Of a stretch of DNA of 23,240 bases, positions 1 to 7,400 are shown piece after piece. Position numbers and translations under genes: made by a program. How positions within the stretch are numbered: position 1 is the stretch's first letter; each line of letters begins with the position of its first letter. The DNA is from Pseudomonadota bacterium (GTDB lineage Bacteria > Pseudomonadota > Alphaproteobacteria > Micavibrionales > UBA2020), in contig JAEXMB010000001.1 of NCBI GenBank assembly GCA_023444705.1, forward strand, positions 1 to 23,240, in the 5' to 3' direction. The notes below the pieces were generated by a model, which worked only from the letters and a program-made list of their open reading frames with translations, was not told the DNA's origin and did not search any database.

Positions 1-314
1 TCGTTGAGGATGACGGTGAAGCTGGTGCGGGCCTTGATCAGGCGCTCTTGCAGGGTCAGCTCCAGTGCGGGCATTTCGGCCTTGCGCTCGCTCAGCGCGG
101 TCACTTCGGCGTGATAGCGTTTGGCAAGGTGGCGCTTGTCGTCCTGCAGCAGGTCAACCATGCGGAAATCGCTTTTCTTGAGAGCGTCGGTTTCCTTGAC
201 CAGCAGGCTGCCGAATTCCTCGATCAGGGTCAGCATGCCCAGAACGCGCTCGCGCAGGGTGGGGGTTGCGGTGGCAGTTGCGGTGGCGGTAAAAGCTGTG
301 GTTGCGTTGGTCAT
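1..314 (-). CDS. FlgN/FlbY-like flagellar protein, 3' part missing
   Basis: This is the third gene of the flgI operon, read leftward; only its first 104 codons are in the window and it runs off the edge. The ATG (312-314) is preceded by AAGGG at a good distance, and lies 25 bases after the flgJ-like stop. The N-terminus is an Ala/Thr-rich tail, followed by a predicted all-helical region with heptad-like spacing (LRERVLGMLTLIEEFGSLL near residue 18, then many Lys/Glu/Leu). This shape and the position after flgI and the rod-binding gene fit the small FlgN-type chaperones or the Caulobacter FlbY protein. There is no diagnostic motif, so the family call rests mostly on context. A Thr-Ala repeat near residues 9-16 is low complexity. 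Confidence 0.6.
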   Translation of the reverse strand, partial: MTNATTAFTATATATATPTLRERVLGMLTLIEEFGSLLVKETDALKKSDFRMVDLLQDDKRHLAKRYHAEVTALSERKAEMPALELTLQERLIKARTSFTVILN

Positions 315-339
315 GTTCTACACCCTTGATTTATAAGTT

Positions 340-708
340 TTATTCAGCGGAAGGAGGCGCGCTCTGCATCGCGATCATCACTTCCTTCACCTTCGATGCA
401 ATTCCTATGCCAGGACCCGAGGCGATCTGCTTGCCATATTCATTGACCAGCAGGCTGCGGAACATTTCCTCGCCATGCCCGCCGCCGAACTCGGGGTCGA
501 CTTCAACGCCCGAGAACATGTGGTTGAGCATTTCCGAGATAAACATGCCTTCGAATTCCTTGGCGGCCTTGTCGATGCTTTCAAGCTTGGCGCTGCCGAG
601 TTTGTTGGCGGCGGCCTGTGTCATCTGCTCGGCCTGCTGGGCGCGCGCGCGCAACATGGCGGAGTTCAGCATGTTCTGGCCGGAGAGGGCGAGGGTTGAC
701 GCGTCCAT
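340..708 (-). CDS. flgJ: FlgJ-like rod-binding protein (CheL type, no muramidase domain)
   Basis: A 122-residue cytoplasm-to-rod assembly protein of the FlgJ N-terminal family. The diagnostic core is present at about residues 45-95: KAAKEFEGMFISEMLNHMF, then EFGGGHGEEMFRSLLVNEYG, then a closing amphipathic helix. In gammaproteobacteria this domain is fused to a peptidoglycan hydrolase; here, as usual in alphaproteobacteria (Caulobacter CheL), the protein stops after the rod-binding domain, so wall cleavage must come from another enzyme. Its ATG overlaps the flgI stop codon in the arrangement TAATG at 706-710, implying translational coupling to the P-ring gene. It would act as a scaffold for rod assembly in the periplasm. 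Confidence 0.9.
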   Translation of the reverse strand: MDASTLALSGQNMLNSAMLRARAQQAEQMTQAAANKLGSAKLESIDKAAKEFEGMFISEMLNHMFSGVEVDPEFGGGHGEEMFRSLLVNEYGKQIASGPGIGIASKVKEVMIAMQSAPPSAE

Positions 709-1886
709 TACAGCACCTCGACTTCGGCTTGCAGGGCACCTGCGGCTTTGATCGACTGCAGGATGCTGATGATGTCGCGCGGGCCGACGCCAAGGGCGTT
801 GAGGTTCTCGACCAGTTCCTGCAGCGAGATGCCTTCGCCGGTCAGCACGGTCATGCGGCTGTCGGGATCGGTGTCGACGCTGACCTCGGTGCGGGGCACG
901 ACAACGGTCTGGCCTTGCTCGGCAAAGGCGTTGGGCTGGCTGACCTGCGGCGTTTCGTTGATGCGGATGGTCAGGTTGCCCTGCGCCAGTGCGACGGTAG
1001 AGATACGCACGTCCTTGCCCATCACGATGACGCCGGATTTTTCGTCGATGACGACACGCGCGACTTGATCGGGGGTGATGCGCAGTTGTTCGATGTCGGT
1101 CATCAGGCTGACGATGCCGGCCTGATAGCCAGGGGGCATTTTAACCGCGACGGAAGCGGGGTTTTCAGCCTCGGCCGCGCTGAAGTTGAGGTGCGAGTTG
1201 ATCGCGGCGGCGATGCGACGCGCGGTGGTAAAGTCGGGGTTGCGCAGCGCCAGACGCAGCGTTTGCTGGTCGGCCAGCTTGAAGGGGATCTCGCGCTCCA
1301 CGATCGCGCCGGCGGAAATGCGGCCACCCGTCGGGGTGTTTTGCGTGACCGTGGCGGCGTCGCCACCGGCGGTGAAGCCGGATACCGCGACGGGGCCTTG
1401 TGCGACGGCATAGACCTGGCTGTCCGCACCCATCAGCGGCGTAACGAGCAGCGTGCCGCCCTGCAGGCTTTTCGCGTCACCCATTGCCGAAACCGTTACG
1501 TCGATGCGCGCGCCCTGGTTGGTGAAGGGGGGCAGCGTTGCGGTGACCATAACGGCGGCGATGTTCTTGGTCTTCAGCTTTTCGTCGCGGATGTTCACGC
1601 CCAGACGGTCAAGCATGCCGATGATGGATTGCTGGGTGAAGGGCGAGTTGTTGAGCGTGTCGCCCGTACCGTTGAGGCCGACGACAAGGCCGTAGCCGAC
1701 CAGCATGTTGTCGCGCACGCCTTCGAATTCGACGATGTCCTTGATGCGGGTGGTGCCCGCGTTGACGGCGTTGCGGCTCGATTTATTCTGTGCCTCGGCG
1801 CCGCTGGCCGTCATCAGGCACAATGCGGCCACCAGAGCGATGGCAAAGCGCAGCGAAGCGGTGGTGCGTGTAAATGTCTGTTTCAT
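708..1886 (-). CDS. flgI: Flagellar P-ring protein FlgI
   Basis: The 392-aa protein forms the periplasmic P-ring around the flagellar rod. An N-terminal signal peptide is clear: positively charged start, hydrophobic stretch (ALVAALCLMTASG), probable cleavage after AEA near residue 32. The mature part begins with the family signature RIKDIVEFEGVRDNMLVGYGLVVGLNGTGD (seen at roughly residues 47-76) and continues with the usual PLMGADSQVYAVAQGPVAVSG segment and the C-terminal LVENLNALGVGPRDIISILQ block. Length is slightly above the usual 365-375 because of a long signal region. It is the first gene of the operon, 34 bases or so downstream of the predicted start of a sigma-54 promoter. No damage is seen. 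Confidence 0.97.
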   Translation of the reverse strand: MKQTFTRTTASLRFAIALVAALCLMTASGAEAQNKSSRNAVNAGTTRIKDIVEFEGVRDNMLVGYGLVVGLNGTGDTLNNSPFTQQSIIGMLDRLGVNIRDEKLKTKNIAAVMVTATLPPFTNQGARIDVTVSAMGDAKSLQGGTLLVTPLMGADSQVYAVAQGPVAVSGFTAGGDAATVTQNTPTGGRISAGAIVEREIPFKLADQQTLRLALRNPDFTTARRIAAAINSHLNFSAAEAENPASVAVKMPPGYQAGIVSLMTDIEQLRITPDQVARVVIDEKSGVIVMGKDVRISTVALAQGNLTIRINETPQVSQPNAFAEQGQTVVVPRTEVSVDTDPDSRMTVLTGEGISLQELVENLNALGVGPRDIISILQSIKAAGALQAEVEVL

Positions 1887-1929
1887 TTTTAGGTCCCATC
1901 CCTAAAGAGTCTTTCCCGCAGAATGATGA

Positions 1930-1945
1930 TGCGAGAACCGTGCCA
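1930..1945 (-). promoter_or_regulatory. Sigma-54 promoter of the flgI operon
   Basis: On the minus strand the sequence reads TGGCACG, four bases (GTTC), then TCGCA. This matches the sigma-54 consensus TGGCACG-N4-TTGCA with a single mismatch, and keeps the GG-N10-GC spacing. A transcript would start near 1919 and have a leader of about 33 bases before flgI. Sigma-54 control of mid-to-late hook-basal-body genes is established in Caulobacter, where FlbD is the activator and FliX, encoded next door here, modulates FlbD. Confidence 0.8.
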
Positions 1946-2055
1946 TGTTTTTAAATTATTGAAATAAAAGGGATTTTTTACACTCTGCCACGCTTTGCCG
2001 TGCTATGTGAAAACGCCGTGCGCGGGCCTGCGGCGGGGCAGGCAAATATTGCCGA

Positions 2056-2085
2056 TTGGTTTCACAGCGCATCGGTGCCTATAAT
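2056..2085 (+). promoter_or_regulatory. Sigma-70-like promoter of fliX
   Basis: TTGGTT (2056-2061), an 18-base spacer, and a perfect TATAAT (2080-2085). The -10 ends only six bases before the fliX ATG at 2092, so the expected start site falls on or next to the A of the ATG. The fliX mRNA could therefore be leaderless; no usable Shine-Dalgarno sequence is seen in the few bases available. Confidence 0.6.
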
Positions 2086-2091
2086 TGAAGT

Positions 2092-2523
2092 ATGAAAGTC
2101 GAAGGCCCGAGCAAAAGCGGGGGCGTCAAAGGCCCCAGTAAAACCGGCGGTAAATCCGCCGCCGGCGGTGCGTCGTTCAGCGGTATGCTCAACGGCCCCG
2201 ATGCGGTTGAAGGGCAGGGCGCGGTCGCCGGTGCCGGTCCCGTAGCGCCTCTTGACGCCTTGCTGGCCCTGCAGGGCATGGACGGCGTCAACAACGAAGA
2301 AAACACCAAACGCGCCAAAAAACGCGGCATCGACATGCTCGATGTCCTTGACCAGATCCGCGTCGACTTGCTGGCGGGCGGCGTGCCGCAGGCGCGTCTG
2401 GACAACCTGCAACGCCTGGTCAACAGCCAGCGTCAGGATGTGATGGACCCGCAATTGCGCGCAGTGCTTGATGAAATCGACCTGCGCGTGCAGGTCGAAC
2501 TGGCCAAATTTTCGATGAAATAG
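2092..2523 (+). CDS. fliX: FliX-type flagellar assembly regulator
   Basis: A 143-aa protein matching the alphaproteobacterial FliX family. It opens MKVEGPSK and has a Gly/Ser-rich N-terminal half, then LDALLALQGMDG (about residues 54-65), the RAKKRGIDMLDVLDQIRVDLL block (residues 73-93), and ends with DPQLRAVLDEIDLRVQVELAK. In Caulobacter FliX couples completion of early basal-body structures to activity of FlbD, the sigma-54 activator, and is encoded divergently from flgI, just as here. It is cytoplasmic or membrane associated. The start at 2092 is the only reasonable ATG. The divergent sigma-54 promoter for flgI lies about 150 bases away, consistent with a FlbD/FliX regulated unit. Confidence 0.9.
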   Translation: MKVEGPSKSGGVKGPSKTGGKSAAGGASFSGMLNGPDAVEGQGAVAGAGPVAPLDALLALQGMDGVNNEENTKRAKKRGIDMLDVLDQIRVDLLAGGVPQARLDNLQRLVNSQRQDVMDPQLRAVLDEIDLRVQVELAKFSMK

Positions 2524-2545
2524 GCCGCGCACGGCGGCTTTATTA
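2524..2545 (+). terminator. Weak terminator after fliX
   Basis: GCCGC (2524-2528) and GCGGC (2534-2538) can pair around a five-base loop directly after the fliX stop, followed by the T-containing run TTTATTATG. The stem is short and the T-run is interrupted, so termination may be partial. Confidence 0.4.
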
Positions 2546-2600
2546 TGTTGCGTTGCGGGGCTTTCTTTTTGCACTCAATGCTTTATAACCCTTTTCGGCC

Positions 2601-2629
2601 TTTTTCTGCCCCTTGCGCTTGGCTATACT
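2601..2629 (+). promoter_or_regulatory. Possible dksA promoter
   Basis: TATACT at 2624-2629 is a fair -10; the sequence 17 bases upstream is only TTTTTC. The -10 lies inside a short tandem repeat (CTTGGC at 2618-2623 and again at 2628-2633, ten bases apart), which might be a regulator contact. Confidence 0.35.
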
Positions 2630-2663
2630 TGGCCATCCACCATGTTTTAAGGATTCGTTGCCC

Positions 2664-3107
2664 ATGAGCTCGCTGCCTGAAACTTCACAGACCATTCTGC
2701 CGCCGGATTACAAGCCGACGGAAAAAGAAAAGTTTATGAACCCGGTGATGCTGGAGTACTTCCGCCAGAAGCTGTTGCGCTGGCGTCAGGAACTGCTTGA
2801 TGAATCCAACGAGACGATCAAGGAAATGCAGGAAGATAACCTGCAAAAGCCCGATCTGGCCGACCGCGCCTCGCTTGAAACCGATCACGCGCTTGAACTG
2901 CGCGCGCGCGACCGCGAGCGCAAGCTGATTTCCAAGATCAACGCCGCGCTCGAAAAGATCGAAGACGGATCGTATGGCTATTGCGAGGAAACCGGCGAGC
3001 CGATCGCCATTGCCCGCCTTGAGGCCCGCCCCGTCGCCACCCTGAGCCTTGAGGCGCAGGAGCGTCACGAGCGCAAGGAGCGCACCCAGCGTGACATGCG
3101 CGAGTAA
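2664..3107 (+). CDS. dksA: DksA, RNA polymerase-binding transcription factor
   Basis: A 147-aa DksA: enters the RNA polymerase secondary channel and, with ppGpp, resets transcription of rRNA and amino-acid genes. The coiled-coil tips are seen at about residues 33-110 with the conserved acidic DLADRAS motif (residues 72-78) expected at the tip. The C-terminal zinc finger is degenerate: the four-cysteine pattern is reduced to one Cys in YGYCEETGEPI, followed by RLEARPVATLSLEAQERHE where the second Cys pair is lost. This single-Cys form is usual for alphaproteobacteria. I start it at ATG 2664 because AAGGA lies ten bases upstream and the family begins here; an upstream in-frame start at 2613 would add 17 residues without an RBS. 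Confidence 0.95.
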   Translation: MSSLPETSQTILPPDYKPTEKEKFMNPVMLEYFRQKLLRWRQELLDESNETIKEMQEDNLQKPDLADRASLETDHALELRARDRERKLISKINAALEKIEDGSYGYCEETGEPIAIARLEARPVATLSLEAQERHERKERTQRDMRE

Positions 3108-3113
3108 GCGCGC

Positions 3114-4154
3114 GTGAACGGCGCGGAAAATCTCCTGCCTTTCGAATTGCCGACAACTCTGGCCTTTTTTATCAGTGCCGCAGGCTTGACCGGTCTTGCC
3201 CTGCTGTTTTGTCTTGTGCATCTGGTGCTGTCGCCGTTTGCGCGCCCGCGCCCGCCTGCACTGTGGCTGCTGTCCGAGCGCGCCTGCGAAGAACTGGTGC
3301 GCCGCCTGAACAAAGACAGCCGCAGCGCGCGCGAACTCAAGGTGCGCGGCTTTTTCCTGACACTGGCGATGGCGGTCTTTGGCCTGCTGATCGGCGTGGC
3401 GGCGCAGCGCATCGCGGGCTATCCGCTTGGCTGGGTGGCAACGTTCCTTTTGTTGTGCGCAACAGTATCGGCGATGGGGCCGGTGCGCCTGTTGCAACGC
3501 GCCGCGCGTGCGGAAGCGCCCATTGACCGCGCGGCCATCGCCTCGCTGTTGCGCCCTATCGTGCGCGACAGTTTCGATCATGCCGATGCGCATACGCTGG
3601 CGCGGCGCACGCTTGAAACCGGCGTGGTCGGGCTTAACCTCTTTTTCGTCATGCCGCTGTTCTGGTTCATGCTGGGCGGCGCCCCCGCGATGATGGTGGT
3701 GGTGATGGTTTCAGCCCTTGCCGTTGCCGCCGAAGACGCCGCACAGGGGCAACGCCAGCCCTTCGTGCGGGTGGTGCGCGCGATCTCGGGGTGGTTTGAG
3801 ATCATTCCTGCCTGGCTGACCGGGCTTTTGGTGTCGCTGGCGGCGTTCTTCGTCAGCCGCGCGGCACCGCGCAAGGCACTGGCGGTGATGTTTTCGCAGG
3901 CGCGGACCTTCCGCCCCAGTCGTCAGGGCGTTCCGGTGGCGGCCCTTGCGGGGGCGCTTGGCGTGACGCTTGGTGGTCCGCGCCGTCATGAAAACGGCCA
4001 TAGCGTCGCCCACGGCTGGGTGGGGGCCAAGGGGACGTCGGCCCGGGTTCCGCGCGGGGATTTACAACGCGCAGCACTTCTTCAGCTCGTCGTTTTCATG
4101 CTGGTCATGGTGGCCGTGGCGCTGGTTTTGGCGCTTCCTGCCCGTTTTGTGTGA
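3114..4154 (+). CDS. CobD/CbiB/AmpE-like membrane protein, catalytic motif not conserved
   Basis: A 346-aa protein with at least five hydrophobic segments (about residues 15-40, 80-98, 105-122, 172-206, 229-248, 320-344). It resembles the CobD/CbiB family: the block TLETGVVGLNLFFVMPLFWF (166-185) with MLGGAP after it corresponds to the family's E-x-N...APLFW-LLGG segment; IPAWLTGLL (231-239) matches the IPARL-GLL segment; and GVPVAALAGALGVTLGGP (272-289) matches the family's AGALG-LGGP signature. The normally invariant NT-D-M-GY stretch is replaced by VSALAVAAEDAAQG. So I infer a homologue that probably does not attach the aminopropanol arm of cobalamin; AmpE-like signalling is one alternative. 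It starts with GTG seven bases after dksA, so is probably cotranscribed with it. Confidence 0.65.
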   Translation: MNGAENLLPFELPTTLAFFISAAGLTGLALLFCLVHLVLSPFARPRPPALWLLSERACEELVRRLNKDSRSARELKVRGFFLTLAMAVFGLLIGVAAQRIAGYPLGWVATFLLLCATVSAMGPVRLLQRAARAEAPIDRAAIASLLRPIVRDSFDHADAHTLARRTLETGVVGLNLFFVMPLFWFMLGGAPAMMVVVMVSALAVAAEDAAQGQRQPFVRVVRAISGWFEIIPAWLTGLLVSLAAFFVSRAAPRKALAVMFSQARTFRPSRQGVPVAALAGALGVTLGGPRRHENGHSVAHGWVGAKGTSARVPRGDLQRAALLQLVVFMLVMVAVALVLALPARFV

Positions 4155-4252
4155 TTGCAGCATTTTTGAAATAATTGTTCAATAATAGCAACTTCAAAGT
4201 AACAATAGTAATAAAAAATCAAATATATAGGCAAAGAATTACAATTTACTAT

Positions 4253-4280
4253 TTGTTAAGTATCTCAAAAGTGCTAGCCT
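4253..4280 (+). promoter_or_regulatory. Possible promoter of the VWA/AAA+ operon
   Basis: TTGTTA (4253-4258), a 16-base spacer ending in TGC, and TAGCCT (4275-4280); the TG upstream of the -10 gives an extended -10 character. Start would be near 4287, leaving a leader of about 210 bases. The -10 itself is a weak match. Confidence 0.35.
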
Positions 4281-4375
4281 TCTAACCGGTCCGAACCTTC
4301 CATAATCTGACCTTGAGTCGCATCCGGCGCCACAGCCTGCAAGCTGTCTCGCATCGGGTGCTGCAAGGACAGTCT

Positions 4376-4477
4376 ATGATCGGTTCAGATCACGCCAACC
4401 TGATCATCTGTAGACAGGCCGGCGGCAGCGCTCCAAACGGTGCCCCCGGTCATTGCTCAGCGGATCACCATCACTAA
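4376..4477 (+). CDS. Candidate 33-aa leader peptide (upstream ORF), His-rich
   Basis: A 33-codon ORF beginning ATG 4376 and ending TAA 4475-4477, with AAGGA (4365-4369) six bases before the ATG, a better ribosome-binding site than that of the large gene downstream. The peptide starts MIGSDHANLIIC and ends GHCSADHHH, so three consecutive His codons come directly before the stop; it has five His and two Cys in all. It finishes 19 bases before the VWA gene ATG, and is in another frame. The AAGGA lies within one arm of a hairpin described for the leader. It could be a regulatory leader peptide, a small metal-binding peptide, or a chance ORF; I recognise no family. Confidence 0.4.
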   Translation: MIGSDHANLIICRQAGGSAPNGAPGHCSADHHH

Positions 4478-4496
4478 CCAAGGTGTACGAACGGGT

Positions 4497-7400
4497 ATGA
4501 CGACCAACCGCGACCGCCGCAGATTTGAAGCGATATTGCGTGAGCCGTTGACGCGCCAGCGTCTGACTCTCAACGCCAAAATCCGCGCGGCCCAGCAGGG
4601 CGGCGACAAAGCGGTGCCGTTCACGCTCGACGATTTCAAGAATTTTGCCAACGGCCTGCAATCCGCCAACCGCGGACGTGCGGCTGACCCCGCCCTTGCG
4701 GGCGAGATCGCCAATGCGATCACCGCCGTTGAAACCGGCGTTGCGCCCAAGACACCCAAATTCGAAACGCCGGAAGCCCAACTGGTGTGGGGGGCCGCAT
4801 TGGCTTATCTGTTGCTCAACCAGCAACAGATGCAGGGCTGGACCACGCCGGTTGCCGAAGGCGAGTTGCGCAGCAGTGATCTGTGGAAGCAGATCACCAA
4901 TACCAAGCGCGCGCATAATGAGCTTCTCAGCCACGCCCACCACGTGCGCGAAGCCTTGCGCGACAAGGACACCAAATACGGCTGGAGCGACCCCGGCACG
5001 GGCTTTACCTTCCAGCGCCAGAAAAACGTTATCCAGATCGACCTGATGCAGTCGCTGATCGTTGGTTTTGAACACGCGCGCGCCGACGTTTACCGCGAAA
5101 TCGGCCACTCACTGCTGTCGACCAGCTATCCCACGCGCATGCGCGAGATTTATGCCGAAATGCAGCCGCTGATGCGCAAGATGCAGCAGGCGCAGGGCAA
5201 GAACGGCAAAAAGGGCAAGGGCCCCCAGCTCAAGGACGAGGAATACAAGCAGCTCCGCCTGCTCTCCGCCGAATGGCAGTTGCGTCACATGATGTATTCC
5301 GCCGCCGAGGAAAACGTCACCAGCCGCTTCGTCGCCAACATGGGCGCGCAGATGCTGCAGGATTACAGCGTGTCGATGAACAACACCGCCGTGACCTTCC
5401 GCGGTATCGGCCTGACGCGCCTGCCCGACGACGGTTCGATGTCCGAAGACCTGCGCCGCTACATGAACCTGTGCAACGCCGTGCAGATCAGCTTCTACCA
5501 GAACAACGGCATGTTCGATAACACCGATGCCGGCTGGCGCGGCGTGGGCATCGATCCCGCGCTGGTGCGCAAGCTTGCGACCTTTGCCGGACGCCCGGCC
5601 AGTGCCAAGCTTGACGACGATGGCATCAACCATGCCGATTTCAAGCACCTGCGCGAGCTGTGCGGCGGCCCCAGCGGTCTTGAGAACCTGCAACCCAAAC
5701 AGCACGAACGCCTCTATGGCTGGAACAACCTGCAAAACCGCATTGGCCGTGCGGCGGGCGAGCGCGCTGCCATCATCGAGCAGATCTGGGCGCTGTATGC
5801 CGAAGACCTGATCAAAAACATCCTCGAACACACCAAAGACCAGATCGACGAAGATCTGGACAAGGCCAAGCAACAACAGCAAGACCAGGATCAGGATGGC
5901 CAGGACGGCGATCAGGATCAGGACGGTCAGGATGGCCAGGACGGGCAAGAGGGACAGGAAGGCCAGGACGGTCAGGGCCAAGGTCAAGGTCAGGGCAAGG
6001 GTAAAGGCAAGCCGCAAAAAGGCGACAAGAACCAGAAGAACAAAAACAAGGACCGCAACAAGCCGCAGGGCGAGCAGCAGGATCCCGACGACCTTGACGA
6101 CGCCGACGGTCAGGATGGCCAGAAGGGCGACAAGTCCAAGCAGGACAAGAACAAGAAAGACAAAGGCGATAAAGGCGAAAAATTCGATCAGGATGGCGAC
6201 GACGCCGATGGTCAGGACGGCGACGGCGACGGCGAAGATGCCGACGGCGACAAGCAGGACGGTCAGGATCAGGGCAAAGGCAAAGACGGCGATCTTGGCG
6301 CCGACAAGGAAAACACCGTTCCCGTCGAAGGTGCCGGCGATATGCCTGCGCCTGAAGCGCCTTTTGAAGATCCTTCCGACGAGCTTGATCCCGACGCGGA
6401 CGGCAATGATGCCGACGGCGAAGGTCAGGACGGCGAGGGCAACGACGCCGACGGCAGTGATGCCGATGGCGACGGCGATGACAGCGACGCCATGACGCAG
6501 GAAGAGCTTGAGCAAGCCCTGCAGGATGCCGAAGATGCCGAAAATGAAGGCGAGGACGCCGACGGACAAGACGGCGACGATGCCGATGGGCAGGACGCCG
6601 ACGGCGAAGGGCAGGGGCAGAAAAGCGCCAAGAAATCGCAAAAAGGCAAGCCCGGCAAAAAGGGCGGCCACGGCGACGGCAAGAAGCTTGGCGACCTTGC
6701 CAAGCAGGACTGGACGCAATACCAGCAGCGCATCAACGAACTGGCGCCCGTCATTTCGCGCGTGCGCAAGCTGTTCAAGGATATTCAGGAACGCCAGCTG
6801 CAACGCAAGACCGTGCAGTCGCCCAAGCTCGACATCATCCCCGAGAACGGCGAGGTCAAGGACCGCTTCAATATCGAAGCGCACCGCAACCTGACCATGA
6901 AAAAGATGACCGGCCAGATGACGGCCGACGATCTCAAGCGCTTCCACACTGACGAAGTGAAGATGACGCCGACGCAGATCGACATCGTGCTGATGATCGA
7001 CGGCTCAAGCTCGATGAACTCCAACCGCGTCGGCGGCGTATCGGTGCTGGATTGCGCGCTTCAGGCTTCGGCCATCATGTACGAGGCGGCTGCGGGCAAG
7101 GACATGAACATCAAGGTTTACGTCGGCCTGTGGGGCGACAGCAACCCGCCCATCATCCTGTATCCGGGTGCCGACCGCGTGAAGGTCGGCCAGGCCATGC
7201 AGGCGGCGCGCAGCGGCCTGCACTCGGGCACCGATTTCGCCCCCGCCGTCAAAAAGGTGGCGCAGGTGATCGGCGAGGATCGCGGCAAGTCCGGCGTGCT
7301 GTCGGGCTTCACCCACGTGCTGATCCTGTCAGACGGCGATATTTTCGACCAGGCCAAATCGACCGAGATGATGAACACCATGTTCACCCACTCCGACAAA

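Larger units (their letters stand above)
4155..4496 (+). other. AT-rich promoter region and structured leader of the VWA/AAA+ operon
   Basis: This 342-base gap is divided. The first part (4155-4285) is strikingly AT-rich against its neighbours and includes an inverted repeat TTGAA-N7-TTCAA (4166-4182). The second part (4286-4496) is GC-rich and structured. It has two imperfect copies of a unit: TCGCATCCGG at 4318-4327 and TCGCATCGGG at 4349-4358, each followed by CTGCAAG (4337-4343 and 4361-4367). ACAGC (4332-4336) pairs with GCTGT (4343-4347); alternatively CTGTC (4344-4348) pairs with GACAG (4368-4372). These two hairpins exclude each other and the second would cover the Shine-Dalgarno sequence of a small upstream ORF. 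Confidence 0.5.

Noticed and set aside
618..1892. A 424-codon plus-strand ORF over flgI
   Set aside because: Antisense shadow of flgI, which has signal peptide, family signatures and promoter on the other strand.
1987..2000. A plus-strand sigma-54 site for fliX (TGCCACG...TTTGC)
   Set aside because: Spacing between the -24 and -12 elements is two bases too short and the GG is not intact; the sigma-70-like pair fits better.
2685..3593. A 302-codon minus-strand ORF over dksA and the CobD-like gene
   Set aside because: Spans two real plus-strand genes and shows no recognisable domain; composition reflects GC-rich third positions.
5883..6687. CRISPR or minisatellite reading of the repeated DNA
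   Set aside because: No regular spacer and repeat lengths; the repetition follows codons in an open frame.
5109..6947. A 612-codon minus-strand ORF, hydrophobic and LV-rich
   Set aside because: It is the reverse reading of the Asp/Gly/Gln codons of the acidic linker (gac reads as gtc); no ribosome-binding site and a real VWA gene on the plus strand.
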